Origin: CAYJAD01 sp964371195
Lineage (GTDB): Bacteria > Desulfobacterota > Desulfovibrionia > Desulfovibrionales > Desulfovibrionaceae
Reading direction: 5' to 3'
DNA: 27,080 nucleotides
Assembly (NCBI GenBank): GCA_964371195.1
Contig: CAYJLD010000030.1
Coordinates: 1 to 27,080, forward strand
The position numbers and the translations under genes are program-made. The notes under the pieces were generated by a model, which was given only the letters and a program-made list of their open reading frames with translations, searched no databases and was not told the DNA's origin. Below, piece by piece: positions 1 through 6,946 of the stretch. Within the stretch, counting starts at the first letter, position 1. Each line of letters opens with the position of its first letter.

Positions 1-20
1 CTTAGTCTGATGGCAGCAGA

Positions 21-509
21 CTAGCGGCCGTGTTCGATTTCCGTGGCAGACTTATCGGCCTCGGCAATTTCAAATTTCTTGCCCAAGACTTCCTTGGGTG
101 CACCCAACGCAGTTTCAGTGAACAGTAGTTCATTTTCCAAATCCGTAGGTTCTGGATGACCTTCAAAAGGCTTAATGGAACCTTCTGGGGTTGTGCGTAT
201 GGGGAATTTGAAACGCTTTACATTGCCATTACGGAACTTAACAGTCCACATGATAGAGTCGGCTGAGCGCATGGGGATACAGGTACCACCCATGGGAGCA
301 AAGTCAGCATAAGGACGTGCGGTGATAGCACCTTGTGGACAAATTTTCACACAAGAGTAACATTCCCAGCAAGCATCTGGTTCTTGATTATAAGCCTTCA
401 TTTCCTCTGGATCTAAAATCATGAGGTCATTAGGACAAATATACATACAGGCGGTCTTCTCGCCACCCTTACAGCCGTCGCATTTGGACGGATCGACAAA
501 AGTCGGCAT
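21..509 (-). CDS. aprB: Adenylylsulfate (APS) reductase, beta subunit
   Basis: This is the ferredoxin-like electron-carrying subunit of dissimilatory APS reductase, which with AprA reduces APS to sulfite and AMP in the cytoplasm. The 162 residues contain two [4Fe-4S] cysteine sets. C10, C13, C21 and C25 form the first; the second, with a CWECYSC core, has C47, C50, C53 and C57. The remainder follows the AprB pattern (GGTCIP, KFRNG, RTTPEGSIKPFEG) and only the last 20 or so residues look variable. The start is fixed by a GGAGG ribosome-binding site 6-7 bases upstream. In Desulfovibrio aprA follows aprB, so aprA should lie just past the left edge. The gene is visibly richer in G+C than its neighbours, which fits strong codon selection on a highly expressed enzyme. 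Identification is secure. Confidence 0.97.
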   Translation of the reverse strand: MPTFVDPSKCDGCKGGEKTACMYICPNDLMILDPEEMKAYNQEPDACWECYSCVKICPQGAITARPYADFAPMGGTCIPMRSADSIMWTVKFRNGNVKRFKFPIRTTPEGSIKPFEGHPEPTDLENELLFTETALGAPKEVLGKKFEIAEADKSATEIEHGR

Positions 510-567
510 ATGTATCCTCCAACTTTTTATAGTGTTAATGGTAAGTCAAGCCTAGTAGCAACACCCC

Positions 568-620
568 ATTGGTGGAGCCTAAAAAGGCAGGAACTTCCAG
601 CCTTTCATAAAATCACCAAT
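568..620 (-). promoter_or_regulatory. Structured 5' leader of the aprB transcript (nested hairpins)
   Basis: Two nested pairings lie between the candidate promoter and aprB. The outer arms ATTGGTG (568-574) and CACCAAT (614-620) pair perfectly. Inside them, AAAGGC (583-588) pairs with GCCTTT (600-605), and the core GGAACTTCC (590-598) adds about three more pairs across one mismatch. In the aprB direction the inner stem runs into five U residues, as in an intrinsic terminator. No gene ends here on either strand, so a plain terminator is not expected. An attenuator or an mRNA-stabilising 5' structure fits better. Confidence 0.45.
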
Positions 621-650
621 GATTTCAAACGCTTTAATCTTCGTTAATTA

Positions 651-679
651 AAAATATCAATTGACGTTCTATTCGTCAA
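651..679 (-). promoter_or_regulatory. Candidate sigma-70 promoter of aprBA, with a palindrome over the -35 region
   Basis: On the minus strand TTGACG (679-674) is followed after exactly 17 bases by TATTTT (656-651), a good -35/-10 pair pointing at aprB. Transcription would begin near 644, giving a leader of about 135 bases. The -35 hexamer is one arm of a perfect inverted repeat, TTGACG-N7-CGTCAA (661-679), whose other arm lies in the spacer, so a bound dimer would block polymerase. The half-sites resemble those of CRP/FNR-type regulators, but the 7-base gap does not fit the standard FNR or CRP box. The regulator is unknown. Confidence 0.5.
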
Positions 680-939
680 GAACTAAATGTAATTTTTTTC
701 ACAAGCAGTTTTCACCACAACTAGACAGTAGCCTATTTTTTAATTTGAGTCTAGCCCTGAGCTAAAGTTTATTAATATTTTTTTGAATGCAAAATTTTTT
801 TTTAGATTTTAAAAAATATCACTATGAATTTATGAGCAATTATATAATTGGGGTAGCTTTTATGGCTTGCCTTGCTTACTATTTCACGCTAGAAGCAAGA
901 GGCAGTTACTTACAAACTTTTTTTTATAAGGCCAATTTT

Positions 940-2694
940 ATGACTAAAGAACAAAATATTAATAATGACAATCAAGTACAAGAAGCACCAGCACGAGACT
1001 TCCAAGATACAAACTTTCGTACTCCGCGTAATTTTGGCTTTGATGGTGATGCTCCAAGGCCAGCAAGACGCCCCCCCCTTCGTGAAACCATAATGAATAT
1101 GGATAAGGACATTTTGAAAATGCTCGCTAGGCGTTGTAATATCATTGATAAGATGAAGGCTAAGCATGGGCATCTTGATCCAGGTGAAGAAAAAACTTTG
1201 CGCACTTCATGGGAAAAACAAGCTACACAAATGACCCGCGATCCTCGTATTATTAAGCAACTTTTTGCATTATTTCAAGAGATTGAATTTTCATCTAAGC
1301 CACAGCATGGTGATGACAAAAGAACGGCCTTTAATCTTGCACCAACCAAGGAACCTATTGACATGCTTATACAAGCCCCACTGGTTAGTAGACGCAGTCG
1401 TTTTTATTTAAATCTTGCTGGGGCCTCTGGTTCGGCTTTAATTTTACGTCCTGGTCTTTTGAGTGATGCCGATGTAGAATGTATTAAAATGTTTAATCAA
1501 TGTGCCACATCCTTGGCTTGGGATGACGATGGAACCATGCGCTCACGTGAAGGCGGTGGTTTATCCTTACCAGATAAGGTAATTTTTGTAGGTGATGATG
1601 CACTGAACTTTTATTTATTACTTGGCCACTATGTAGGCACAGTTTCACGCGCAAAATTTACAGGTGAATCAAATCTAAAACTTGCTGATTTTTCAAGTTT
1701 ACGCCGCTTTTTACCAGCGCTTGGTGTAAGGCTTTCCAATGCCATACCTGGCACTTTGGGTTTTCCTTTACGCATTGAATGTTCTGGCATGCTTCCAGAT
1801 GAAGTTGTCATACCAAGTGATGTGGATGCAGATATGGCTCTAGGCTTAATTTTGGCCGCACCATTTTGGGAAAAGTCAGTGACATTTGACTTAAAAAATC
1901 AAGCAAAGGCGCAAGAAATTATTGAAGAAGCTTTGAGTATTCTTGAGCCTTGTTCTGCCAAGTTTACGCATCTTAATCAAACAATAACTATTCATCCAAG
2001 CCCCATCTCAACACCTAAAGAGCCAGTCCTTGGTGTAGAAATGAGCTTAGCTGCGTACTTATTAGCGCTTAGTGCTGTAAGCTATGGGAAAGTCCAATTA
2101 GATGGCCTGTGGCCCTCATGCGCATTAGCCAGTGAAATACAAACAATCTTTGAACAATGCCAAGTGCAAATAGAAATTACTGATAAACAAATTGTGAGCA
2201 CAAAGGCTAAGCTAAGTAATACACAAGAGTTAAAGCTTGATGCATCAAAACTTGATGAAAGGTTTGCTCCCCTTGCTATTGCTCTTAGTGCAAGTGCAGC
2301 TCTTCAAGGTGTTGAGGCCTATCTTCCAAGTGGCACAAATCATATTAATAATGATCACATACATTTATTTATAGCTCACCTTGGTTTAGAAGTTGATGAG
2401 AATAATTTATTAAAACCTATTCCTAATTTTGAAGATAATGAGATTCCCTTTACGGCACCGTCAGTATATTGGGCCATGGCCTATGCCCTATGTGCTTTTG
2501 CTAAGCCTAACCTCAAGTTAAGTAATCCTGGTATTGTTACAATACTTTACCCACAATTTTGGAATTTGTATAACACCCTACCCAGTCCACAAATTAAAAA
2601 AACTGTTGCGGAGACTGTAGATGAAAAACCTGTCCGACGACGAATTATTGCCGCAGACCAAGACGGAATTGGAAGCGGAGATAGTGATAATTGA
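940..2694 (+). CDS. Chorismate mutase / EPSP-synthase-like fusion with degraded active-site motifs
   Basis: The predicted protein has 584 residues. Residues 1-45 are polar and disordered-looking. Residues 48-117 form an all-helical AroQ-type chorismate mutase domain (LRETIMNMDKDILKMLARR), with R64/R65, K75 and R88 where active-site basic residues are expected. From about residue 145 to 560 the alternating strand/helix pattern resembles EPSP synthase (AroA). Its hallmark motifs are not recognisable: no KSxSxR near the start, GDDALNFYL where GNAGTxxR is expected, no KExR, no KETDR, and no DHRMAM-like block. It may be a non-catalytic or re-purposed AroA fold. The start at 940 is chosen for ATAAGG 8 bases upstream; an in-frame ATG at 787 lacks one. 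A run of eight C at 1071-1078 lies just before the mutase domain. It heads a five-gene operon. The mutase call is fairly good, the AroA-like call moderate, the role unknown. Confidence 0.75.
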   Translation: MTKEQNINNDNQVQEAPARDFQDTNFRTPRNFGFDGDAPRPARRPPLRETIMNMDKDILKMLARRCNIIDKMKAKHGHLDPGEEKTLRTSWEKQATQMTRDPRIIKQLFALFQEIEFSSKPQHGDDKRTAFNLAPTKEPIDMLIQAPLVSRRSRFYLNLAGASGSALILRPGLLSDADVECIKMFNQCATSLAWDDDGTMRSREGGGLSLPDKVIFVGDDALNFYLLLGHYVGTVSRAKFTGESNLKLADFSSLRRFLPALGVRLSNAIPGTLGFPLRIECSGMLPDEVVIPSDVDADMALGLILAAPFWEKSVTFDLKNQAKAQEIIEEALSILEPCSAKFTHLNQTITIHPSPISTPKEPVLGVEMSLAAYLLALSAVSYGKVQLDGLWPSCALASEIQTIFEQCQVQIEITDKQIVSTKAKLSNTQELKLDASKLDERFAPLAIALSASAALQGVEAYLPSGTNHINNDHIHLFIAHLGLEVDENNLLKPIPNFEDNEIPFTAPSVYWAMAYALCAFAKPNLKLSNPGIVTILYPQFWNLYNTLPSPQIKKTVAETVDEKPVRRRIIAADQDGIGSGDSDN

Positions 2695-2872
2695 TAACAT
2701 GCTAGAGGAAAATGATGCAGCTTTACGTACTTTGCTAGCAGCAGAAGACCCTGAAGCAGGGGTATTTTATGCCCAAGATATACATAAATTGCGTCAAGAA
2801 AAGCTTGTGCTCATGACCAGACGCGAACTACGTCAAGTACGTATACGTCGTCTAGCTCACGGTTATGATTAG
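2621..2872 (+). CDS. Small charged helical protein, unknown function
   Basis: The protein has 83 residues and no recognised domain. It is acidic in the first half and basic near the end (LRQEKLVLMTRRELRQVRIRR). The heptad-like leucine spacing suggests a short coiled coil. There is no signal peptide or membrane segment. The start overlaps the end of the preceding gene by 74 bases in another frame. GGAG at 2610-2613, 7 bases before the ATG, supports that start; a later ATG at 2699 has no well-placed ribosome-binding site. The long overlap implies translational coupling to the chorismate mutase/AroA-like protein and perhaps a shared complex. The next gene begins 31 bases downstream. Confidence 0.7.
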   Translation: MKNLSDDELLPQTKTELEAEIVIIDNMLEENDAALRTLLAAEDPEAGVFYAQDIHKLRQEKLVLMTRRELRQVRIRRLAHGYD

Positions 2873-2903
2873 AATAACTTAATTAGTGTGTATCACTAGT
2901 AAT

Positions 2904-4328
2904 ATGAGTAAAAACCAGCATAGTTCTATTATCCTTATCACTCGCTTTCCAGAAGTGGGTAAGGTTAAAACTAGGCTTATAAAAAGTCATGGGCCTGAAG
3001 GTGCTTGTCACTTGCATGAAACCATGACTAAATTTACTCTGTCTCAATGCCAAGAGCTTAATATTAATGTTGAAGTTCACTACCTTGGTGGTAATGAGCA
3101 AGCCATGCAGCATTGGCTAGGCAAGCAACATACAAATCAAGAAAACAACCATCTAACATCAGAAAATAATTTAAGTTTCATACCACAAGCGCAAGGTAAC
3201 CTAGGCGATAAAATGTATGCTGCCCTTGAGCATGCCTTCATTAGCCTACTTAAAATTTCGTGCAATTTTTCACAAAGCCCTTGTAGGAAAGTTTTAATTA
3301 TTGGTAGTGACTGCCCAGATAATCGTAGTGATAATCTCAAATATGCGCTTGATTTATTAGAACATAATACAGTTGTGCTTGGTCCAAGCTTTGACGGTGG
3401 ATATTATCTCATTGGCTTTTCAACTCACAGCAATAACTTAGAAGAACTAAATACGTTTTTATCTCAAAAAATACATGCTTTATTTCAAGATATCGACTGG
3501 GGTACAGAATTGGTCTTTTCCCAAACCAAGGCCAAATTCACAGAACAAGGTTTAAGCTATGCCTTATTGCCCCCTAAAAGTGATGTGGATTATGACTATC
3601 AAGTTAGTAGAAAAATTTCAGTTATAATTCCAACCTTGAATGAGGCAGAAAACCTTAAGCAACTTTTACCACAATTAAATAAAGCCTTTGATGTAGAAGT
3701 CATAGTTTCAGATGCTCACAGTACAGACAAAACCACCACAATAGCAACAAAACATGGCGCCTTAGTTTTAAGCTCTGAGGCTTCACGTGCTAAGCAAATT
3801 TCACATGGTGCAACAAGGGCTAGTGGTGAAATCTTGCTCTTTCTGCATGCTGACAGTGTGTTACCCCAAAACTGGGATATACATATTCGAAAAGCGTTTA
3901 TGGATGAACAATATAGCCTTGGTTACTTTCGTTTTGGGCTTAAAGAATGTTTTTGGACTAAGCCCATTATTGAGTGGGGTGTAGACTTTAGGTGCAAGCA
4001 TTTTCAACTACCCTTTGGGGACCAGGGGCTTTTTGTACGTAAAAAGGATTTTGAAGCTTGGAATTTACCTACTGTACCTATTTTAGAAGATGTTTTCTTG
4101 GTCAAATGTGCACAAAAATATGGACAAATAGTGGGCCTATCCGCTACCTTACTCACCTCAGGGCGACGCTGGATCAAACATGGTTTCATACGCACTACCA
4201 TTATAAATGCCTGTGTCATGTTATGTGCCAAAATGGGTATGGATTTAGAGCTAATCAAGCAAGCTTACATAAAAGGGCAGAACCCTCTTTGGCAATATAT
4301 GAGATTTTTAAAACAAAAAGGTAAGTAA
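2904..4328 (+). CDS. Fused TIGR04282 and TIGR04283 sugar transferases
   Basis: The 474-residue protein joins two families usually encoded separately. Residues 8-225 are TIGR04282/DUF2064-like, a nucleotidyl- or glycosyltransferase fold, with TRFPEVGKVKTRL near the start and IGSDCPD and GPSFDGGYYLIG later. Residues 237-460 are a GT2-type TIGR04283 domain with VIIPTLNEAENL, LFLHADS (the DxD-like metal site), the FGDQGLF block and EDVFLV. Both families are known as 'rSAM/selenodomain-associated' and, in current naming, arsenosugar-biosynthesis transferases. The acceptor here is unknown. I chose the ATG at 2904; a GTG at 2886 would add six residues, and neither has a clear ribosome-binding site. 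The stop lies one base before the MTA phosphorylase gene, so the two are surely co-transcribed. Confidence 0.88.
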   Translation: MSKNQHSSIILITRFPEVGKVKTRLIKSHGPEGACHLHETMTKFTLSQCQELNINVEVHYLGGNEQAMQHWLGKQHTNQENNHLTSENNLSFIPQAQGNLGDKMYAALEHAFISLLKISCNFSQSPCRKVLIIGSDCPDNRSDNLKYALDLLEHNTVVLGPSFDGGYYLIGFSTHSNNLEELNTFLSQKIHALFQDIDWGTELVFSQTKAKFTEQGLSYALLPPKSDVDYDYQVSRKISVIIPTLNEAENLKQLLPQLNKAFDVEVIVSDAHSTDKTTTIATKHGALVLSSEASRAKQISHGATRASGEILLFLHADSVLPQNWDIHIRKAFMDEQYSLGYFRFGLKECFWTKPIIEWGVDFRCKHFQLPFGDQGLFVRKKDFEAWNLPTVPILEDVFLVKCAQKYGQIVGLSATLLTSGRRWIKHGFIRTTIINACVMLCAKMGMDLELIKQAYIKGQNPLWQYMRFLKQKGK

Positions 4329-4329
4329 A

Positions 4330-5226
4330 ATGAATAATACGCAAAATAGTAATGAGCAGGCTATCATTGGAGTAATTGGCGGAAGTGGACTATATCATAT
4401 TGAAAACATTAAAAATGTACAAGAAGTCAGTATTAGCACTCCCTATGGTGATCCCTCCGAGGTTTTTGTAGGTGGTGAAATAAATGGGGTGAAAGTATAT
4501 TTTTTATCGCGCCATGGTAGAAATCATAAATACCTACCTTCTGAAGTACCATATCAAGCTAATATATATGCTTTTAAGAAACTTGGTATAAAATACCTTA
4601 TTTCCATTAGTGCCGTAGGTTCCATGCGCGAAGGCATACCCCCACGTGATATGGTAGTTGTGGACCAATATATTGATTTTTCAAAAAATAGAAAAAGTAC
4701 ATTTTTTGGCCAAGGTTTAGTTGGTCATGTTTCTATGGCTAAGCCCACATGTGAAGCCCTTGGCAAAATTTTATTCAATGCGGCCCAAAATGTATTACAA
4801 GGTAGCGCACAAAGAGCGCATTTAGGTGGTACTTATTTATGCATGGAAGGACCACAATTTTCAAGCTTTGCTGAGTCTAACTTCTACCGTAGCATGGGTG
4901 TTGATGTTATAGGCATGACTAATATGCCAGAGGCCAAATTAGCTCGCGAAGCTCAAATTGCTTATGCATCCCTTGCCATGTCAACCGATTATGATTGCTG
5001 GAAAAGTAATGAAGAAGATGTCACTGCCGATATGGCCCTGCACAATATGCGGGCTAATACTGAAAATGCCCATAAAATACTAGCTATTGCCATAGATAAA
5101 CTTGCTAGACTGCAACCCAAATCTATTGCACATCACGCCTTGGATATGGCTGTATTTAGTGATTATAATCATCTTAGCCAAGACAAAAAAGACTTATTAG
5201 ATTTTTTAAAGGGTAAGAGGAAATAA
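4330..5226 (+). CDS. mtnP: S-methyl-5'-thioadenosine phosphorylase
   Basis: This cytosolic enzyme splits methylthioadenosine (and often 5'-deoxyadenosine) with phosphate to adenine and a 5-substituted ribose 1-phosphate. The length, 298 residues, is normal. Visible motifs are the phosphate loop GGSG (17-20), RHGRNH (61-66), SAVGSM (94-99), the substrate block CMEGPQFSS, GMTNMPEA (195-202) and the base-recognition segment STDYDCW (218-224). The two Asp residues of the last point to an adenine nucleoside rather than a guanosine/inosine enzyme. It starts one base after the sugar-transferase stop and the EamA gene follows 17 bases later. The position suggests a substrate linked to those transferases rather than only general methionine salvage. 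No other salvage gene (mtnA to mtnD) is nearby. Confidence 0.92.
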   Translation: MNNTQNSNEQAIIGVIGGSGLYHIENIKNVQEVSISTPYGDPSEVFVGGEINGVKVYFLSRHGRNHKYLPSEVPYQANIYAFKKLGIKYLISISAVGSMREGIPPRDMVVVDQYIDFSKNRKSTFFGQGLVGHVSMAKPTCEALGKILFNAAQNVLQGSAQRAHLGGTYLCMEGPQFSSFAESNFYRSMGVDVIGMTNMPEAKLAREAQIAYASLAMSTDYDCWKSNEEDVTADMALHNMRANTENAHKILAIAIDKLARLQPKSIAHHALDMAVFSDYNHLSQDKKDLLDFLKGKRK

Positions 5227-5243
5227 TTGTTTTCACTCAAAAT

Positions 5244-6134
5244 ATGAGCAAAAAAAATTCATATATACTTTTTGCCCTCGTAGTATTGATTTGGGGAGCA
5301 AACTGGAGTGTTATTAAGCTATTAGTAGAAACAGTGCCCCCCATATGGTCAACGGCTATACGCTCAGGCATTGCTGCTCTTGCACTATTTATATTACAAA
5401 TTGCCAGCAAACAATTAATCATACCTAAACGTCATGATTTACCAGCAATTATAATTGTTGGGGTTTTTCATATTACTATTTTTGCTACCCTTATGGCCAT
5501 TGGCTTACAATATACTACCGTTGGTCGCTCTGTTATTCTAGGCTATACCACCCCACTTTGGGTAACACCTGCTGCCATAATCTTGCTTAAAGAACCTTTG
5601 CATAAATTAAGGCTTTTAGGTGTTATCATGGGCATTATTGGTGTCATAGTGCTATTTACTCCAGCCATTGATAATATAAACACAAATACAGTCTTGCTTG
5701 GTAATGCTATATTACTTGCAGCATCCCTTTCTTGGGCCATTACTATTGTTAGTATTAAAATCATCAAATGGCATTCCACAGCTTTTCAATTGGTATCTTG
5801 GCAATGCCTTGTGGCAACCATTTTAACATCATTTATTGCCTTATACTACGAAGGCATGCCAAATTTTGAATTAACCACAAGCGTCATTTGGCAATCTGCT
5901 TATAATGGTCTTTTGGCAACAGCTTTTGGTTTTTGGGCCATGACCGTGGTTAATCGTAATTTACCAGCAATTGTTACATCTCTTGGTCTTTTAGCTACTC
6001 CCATTACAGGTATTGCCTTTTCACAATATATCCTAGGTGAAACTCTCGACCCACAACTTATAATTGCAGGTGGGTTTATTATGTTAGGCATAGCTCTTGG
6101 TTTTATTAGTCCTGACACTAAGAAAAAATCTTAA
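5244..6134 (+). CDS. EamA/DMT-family transporter
   Basis: This is a 296-residue inner-membrane protein with about ten hydrophobic segments arranged as two EamA repeats. The family's early VIWGANW segment is present at residues 13-19, and GLLATAFGFWAM with the following conserved stretch is in the second half. The family exports or imports small polar metabolites, amino acids or nucleosides, and substrate cannot be read from sequence. It is the last gene of the run that begins at 940 and sits 17 bases after mtnP, so a product or by-product of that operon is the best guess for its cargo. No ribosome-binding site lies at the usual distance. GAGGAAAT at the mtnP stop is about 20 bases away, so translation may depend on mtnP. 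Confidence 0.88.
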   Translation: MSKKNSYILFALVVLIWGANWSVIKLLVETVPPIWSTAIRSGIAALALFILQIASKQLIIPKRHDLPAIIIVGVFHITIFATLMAIGLQYTTVGRSVILGYTTPLWVTPAAIILLKEPLHKLRLLGVIMGIIGVIVLFTPAIDNINTNTVLLGNAILLAASLSWAITIVSIKIIKWHSTAFQLVSWQCLVATILTSFIALYYEGMPNFELTTSVIWQSAYNGLLATAFGFWAMTVVNRNLPAIVTSLGLLATPITGIAFSQYILGETLDPQLIIAGGFIMLGIALGFISPDTKKKS

Positions 6135-6418
6135 AATAGCAATGAGTTCATTCTATCATTTCTTCATATAATTTTGCTTTATAAGTGAGAGCTACCCCAC
6201 ATAAATGACGCCTTCTTTAAGCCACTCCACACCAGTATTTAAATGATTATTAATGAAATATTAAAATATTTATAAATATACGATTTATATATAGAAAAAA
6301 ATTAAAATTCATAAAAAAACACTAAAAATTTACAAAAATTTGCCTAGAAAAATTTGACAAAAAATAGGTCATATGTAACAAGGCAATCACCAATTAACTT
6401 TTAAATAGTCAGGTTATC
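6135..6418. promoter_or_regulatory. AT-rich intergenic region with candidate promoter for trx-ccdA
   Basis: This 284-base gap becomes extremely AT-rich from about 6235 to 6355, with A tracts and repeated ATTTATA words, the composition of an upstream promoter element. A perfect TTGACA at 6354-6359 follows it. The best -10 at a proper spacing is poor (TAACAA, 6376-6381), so the exact promoter is uncertain. No convincing terminator for the EamA operon and no small gene is seen. Confidence 0.35.
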
Positions 6419-6946
6419 ATGTCTAAAAAAGCTCTCAAAATTATAGTACCAGTCATTATGTTATTAGGTGTTTTTGCCCTATGGTTTGCGGAAAATCAAA
6501 ATAAACCACCGGCAGGGGCAGCCATAGAGCTTGCCAATGCGCATAATACGCCCTTTGCATTAAATGCTAATAAAATAGATTTAGAGGCTCTAAAAAAACT
6601 AAATGTACCCATCATTATAGATTTTGGGGCAGACTCTTGCATACCATGTAAAGAAATGGCCCCTGTGTTAATAAAGCTCAATGCTGAAATGCAAGACAAA
6701 GCAATTATTAAATTTGTTGATGTGTGGAAAAACCCCAAAGGAGCCGAAGGCTTTCCTGTACAAATCATACCCACTCAAATTATTATTAACGCTGACGGAA
6801 CTCCATATGTTCCTAAGAGCGTAAGCGATATCCAATTTATAAAATATAGCATGGACAAAACAGGAGAGCACGCCTTTACAGCGCATCAAGGTGGACTTAG
6901 TGAAGTACAAATGCGTAATATTTTACAAGATATGGGTGTAAAATAA
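6419..6946 (+). CDS. Membrane-anchored periplasmic thioredoxin-like protein (TlpA-type)
   Basis: The protein has 175 residues. One hydrophobic segment (about 7-23) after a lysine-rich start acts as an uncleaved signal anchor and puts the rest in the periplasm. The thioredoxin fold carries the redox pair C74-I-P-C77 in DFGADSCIPCKEM, and P118 in IIPTQ is the cis-proline. It should reduce disulfides of periplasmic or c-type cytochrome apo-proteins. Its stop codon overlaps the ccdA start by one base (TAATG), so the two are translationally coupled. The logical scheme is CcdA passing electrons from cytosolic thioredoxin to this protein. The final client is not evident. Confidence 0.9.
   Translation: MSKKALKIIVPVIMLLGVFALWFAENQNKPPAGAAIELANAHNTPFALNANKIDLEALKKLNVPIIIDFGADSCIPCKEMAPVLIKLNAEMQDKAIIKFVDVWKNPKGAEGFPVQIIPTQIIINADGTPYVPKSVSDIQFIKYSMDKTGEHAFTAHQGGLSEVQMRNILQDMGVK

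Larger units (their letters stand above)
510..939. other. Divergent intergenic region between aprB and the 940-6134 operon
   Basis: This 430-base stretch holds the aprB leader and promoter in its left half. The right half is AT-rich with runs of T. On the plus strand TTGAGT (745-750) with TATTAA (770-775) is a weak promoter candidate with a long, 19-base spacer. The frame of the next gene stays open back to an ATG at 787, but that ATG has no ribosome-binding site and the 51 residues it would add are unlike the rest of the protein. I therefore treat 787-939 as leader. No other gene or RNA is seen here. Confidence 0.5.

Noticed and set aside
519..550. TATAAA close to aprB with TTGACT upstream as an alternative promoter
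   Set aside because: The spacer is only 12 bases and transcription would start inside the ribosome-binding site.
787..939. N-terminal extension of the chorismate mutase/AroA-like gene from the ATG at 787
   Set aside because: It lacks a ribosome-binding site, its 51 residues are hydrophobic and unlike the rest, and the ATG at 940 has ATAAGG at the right distance.
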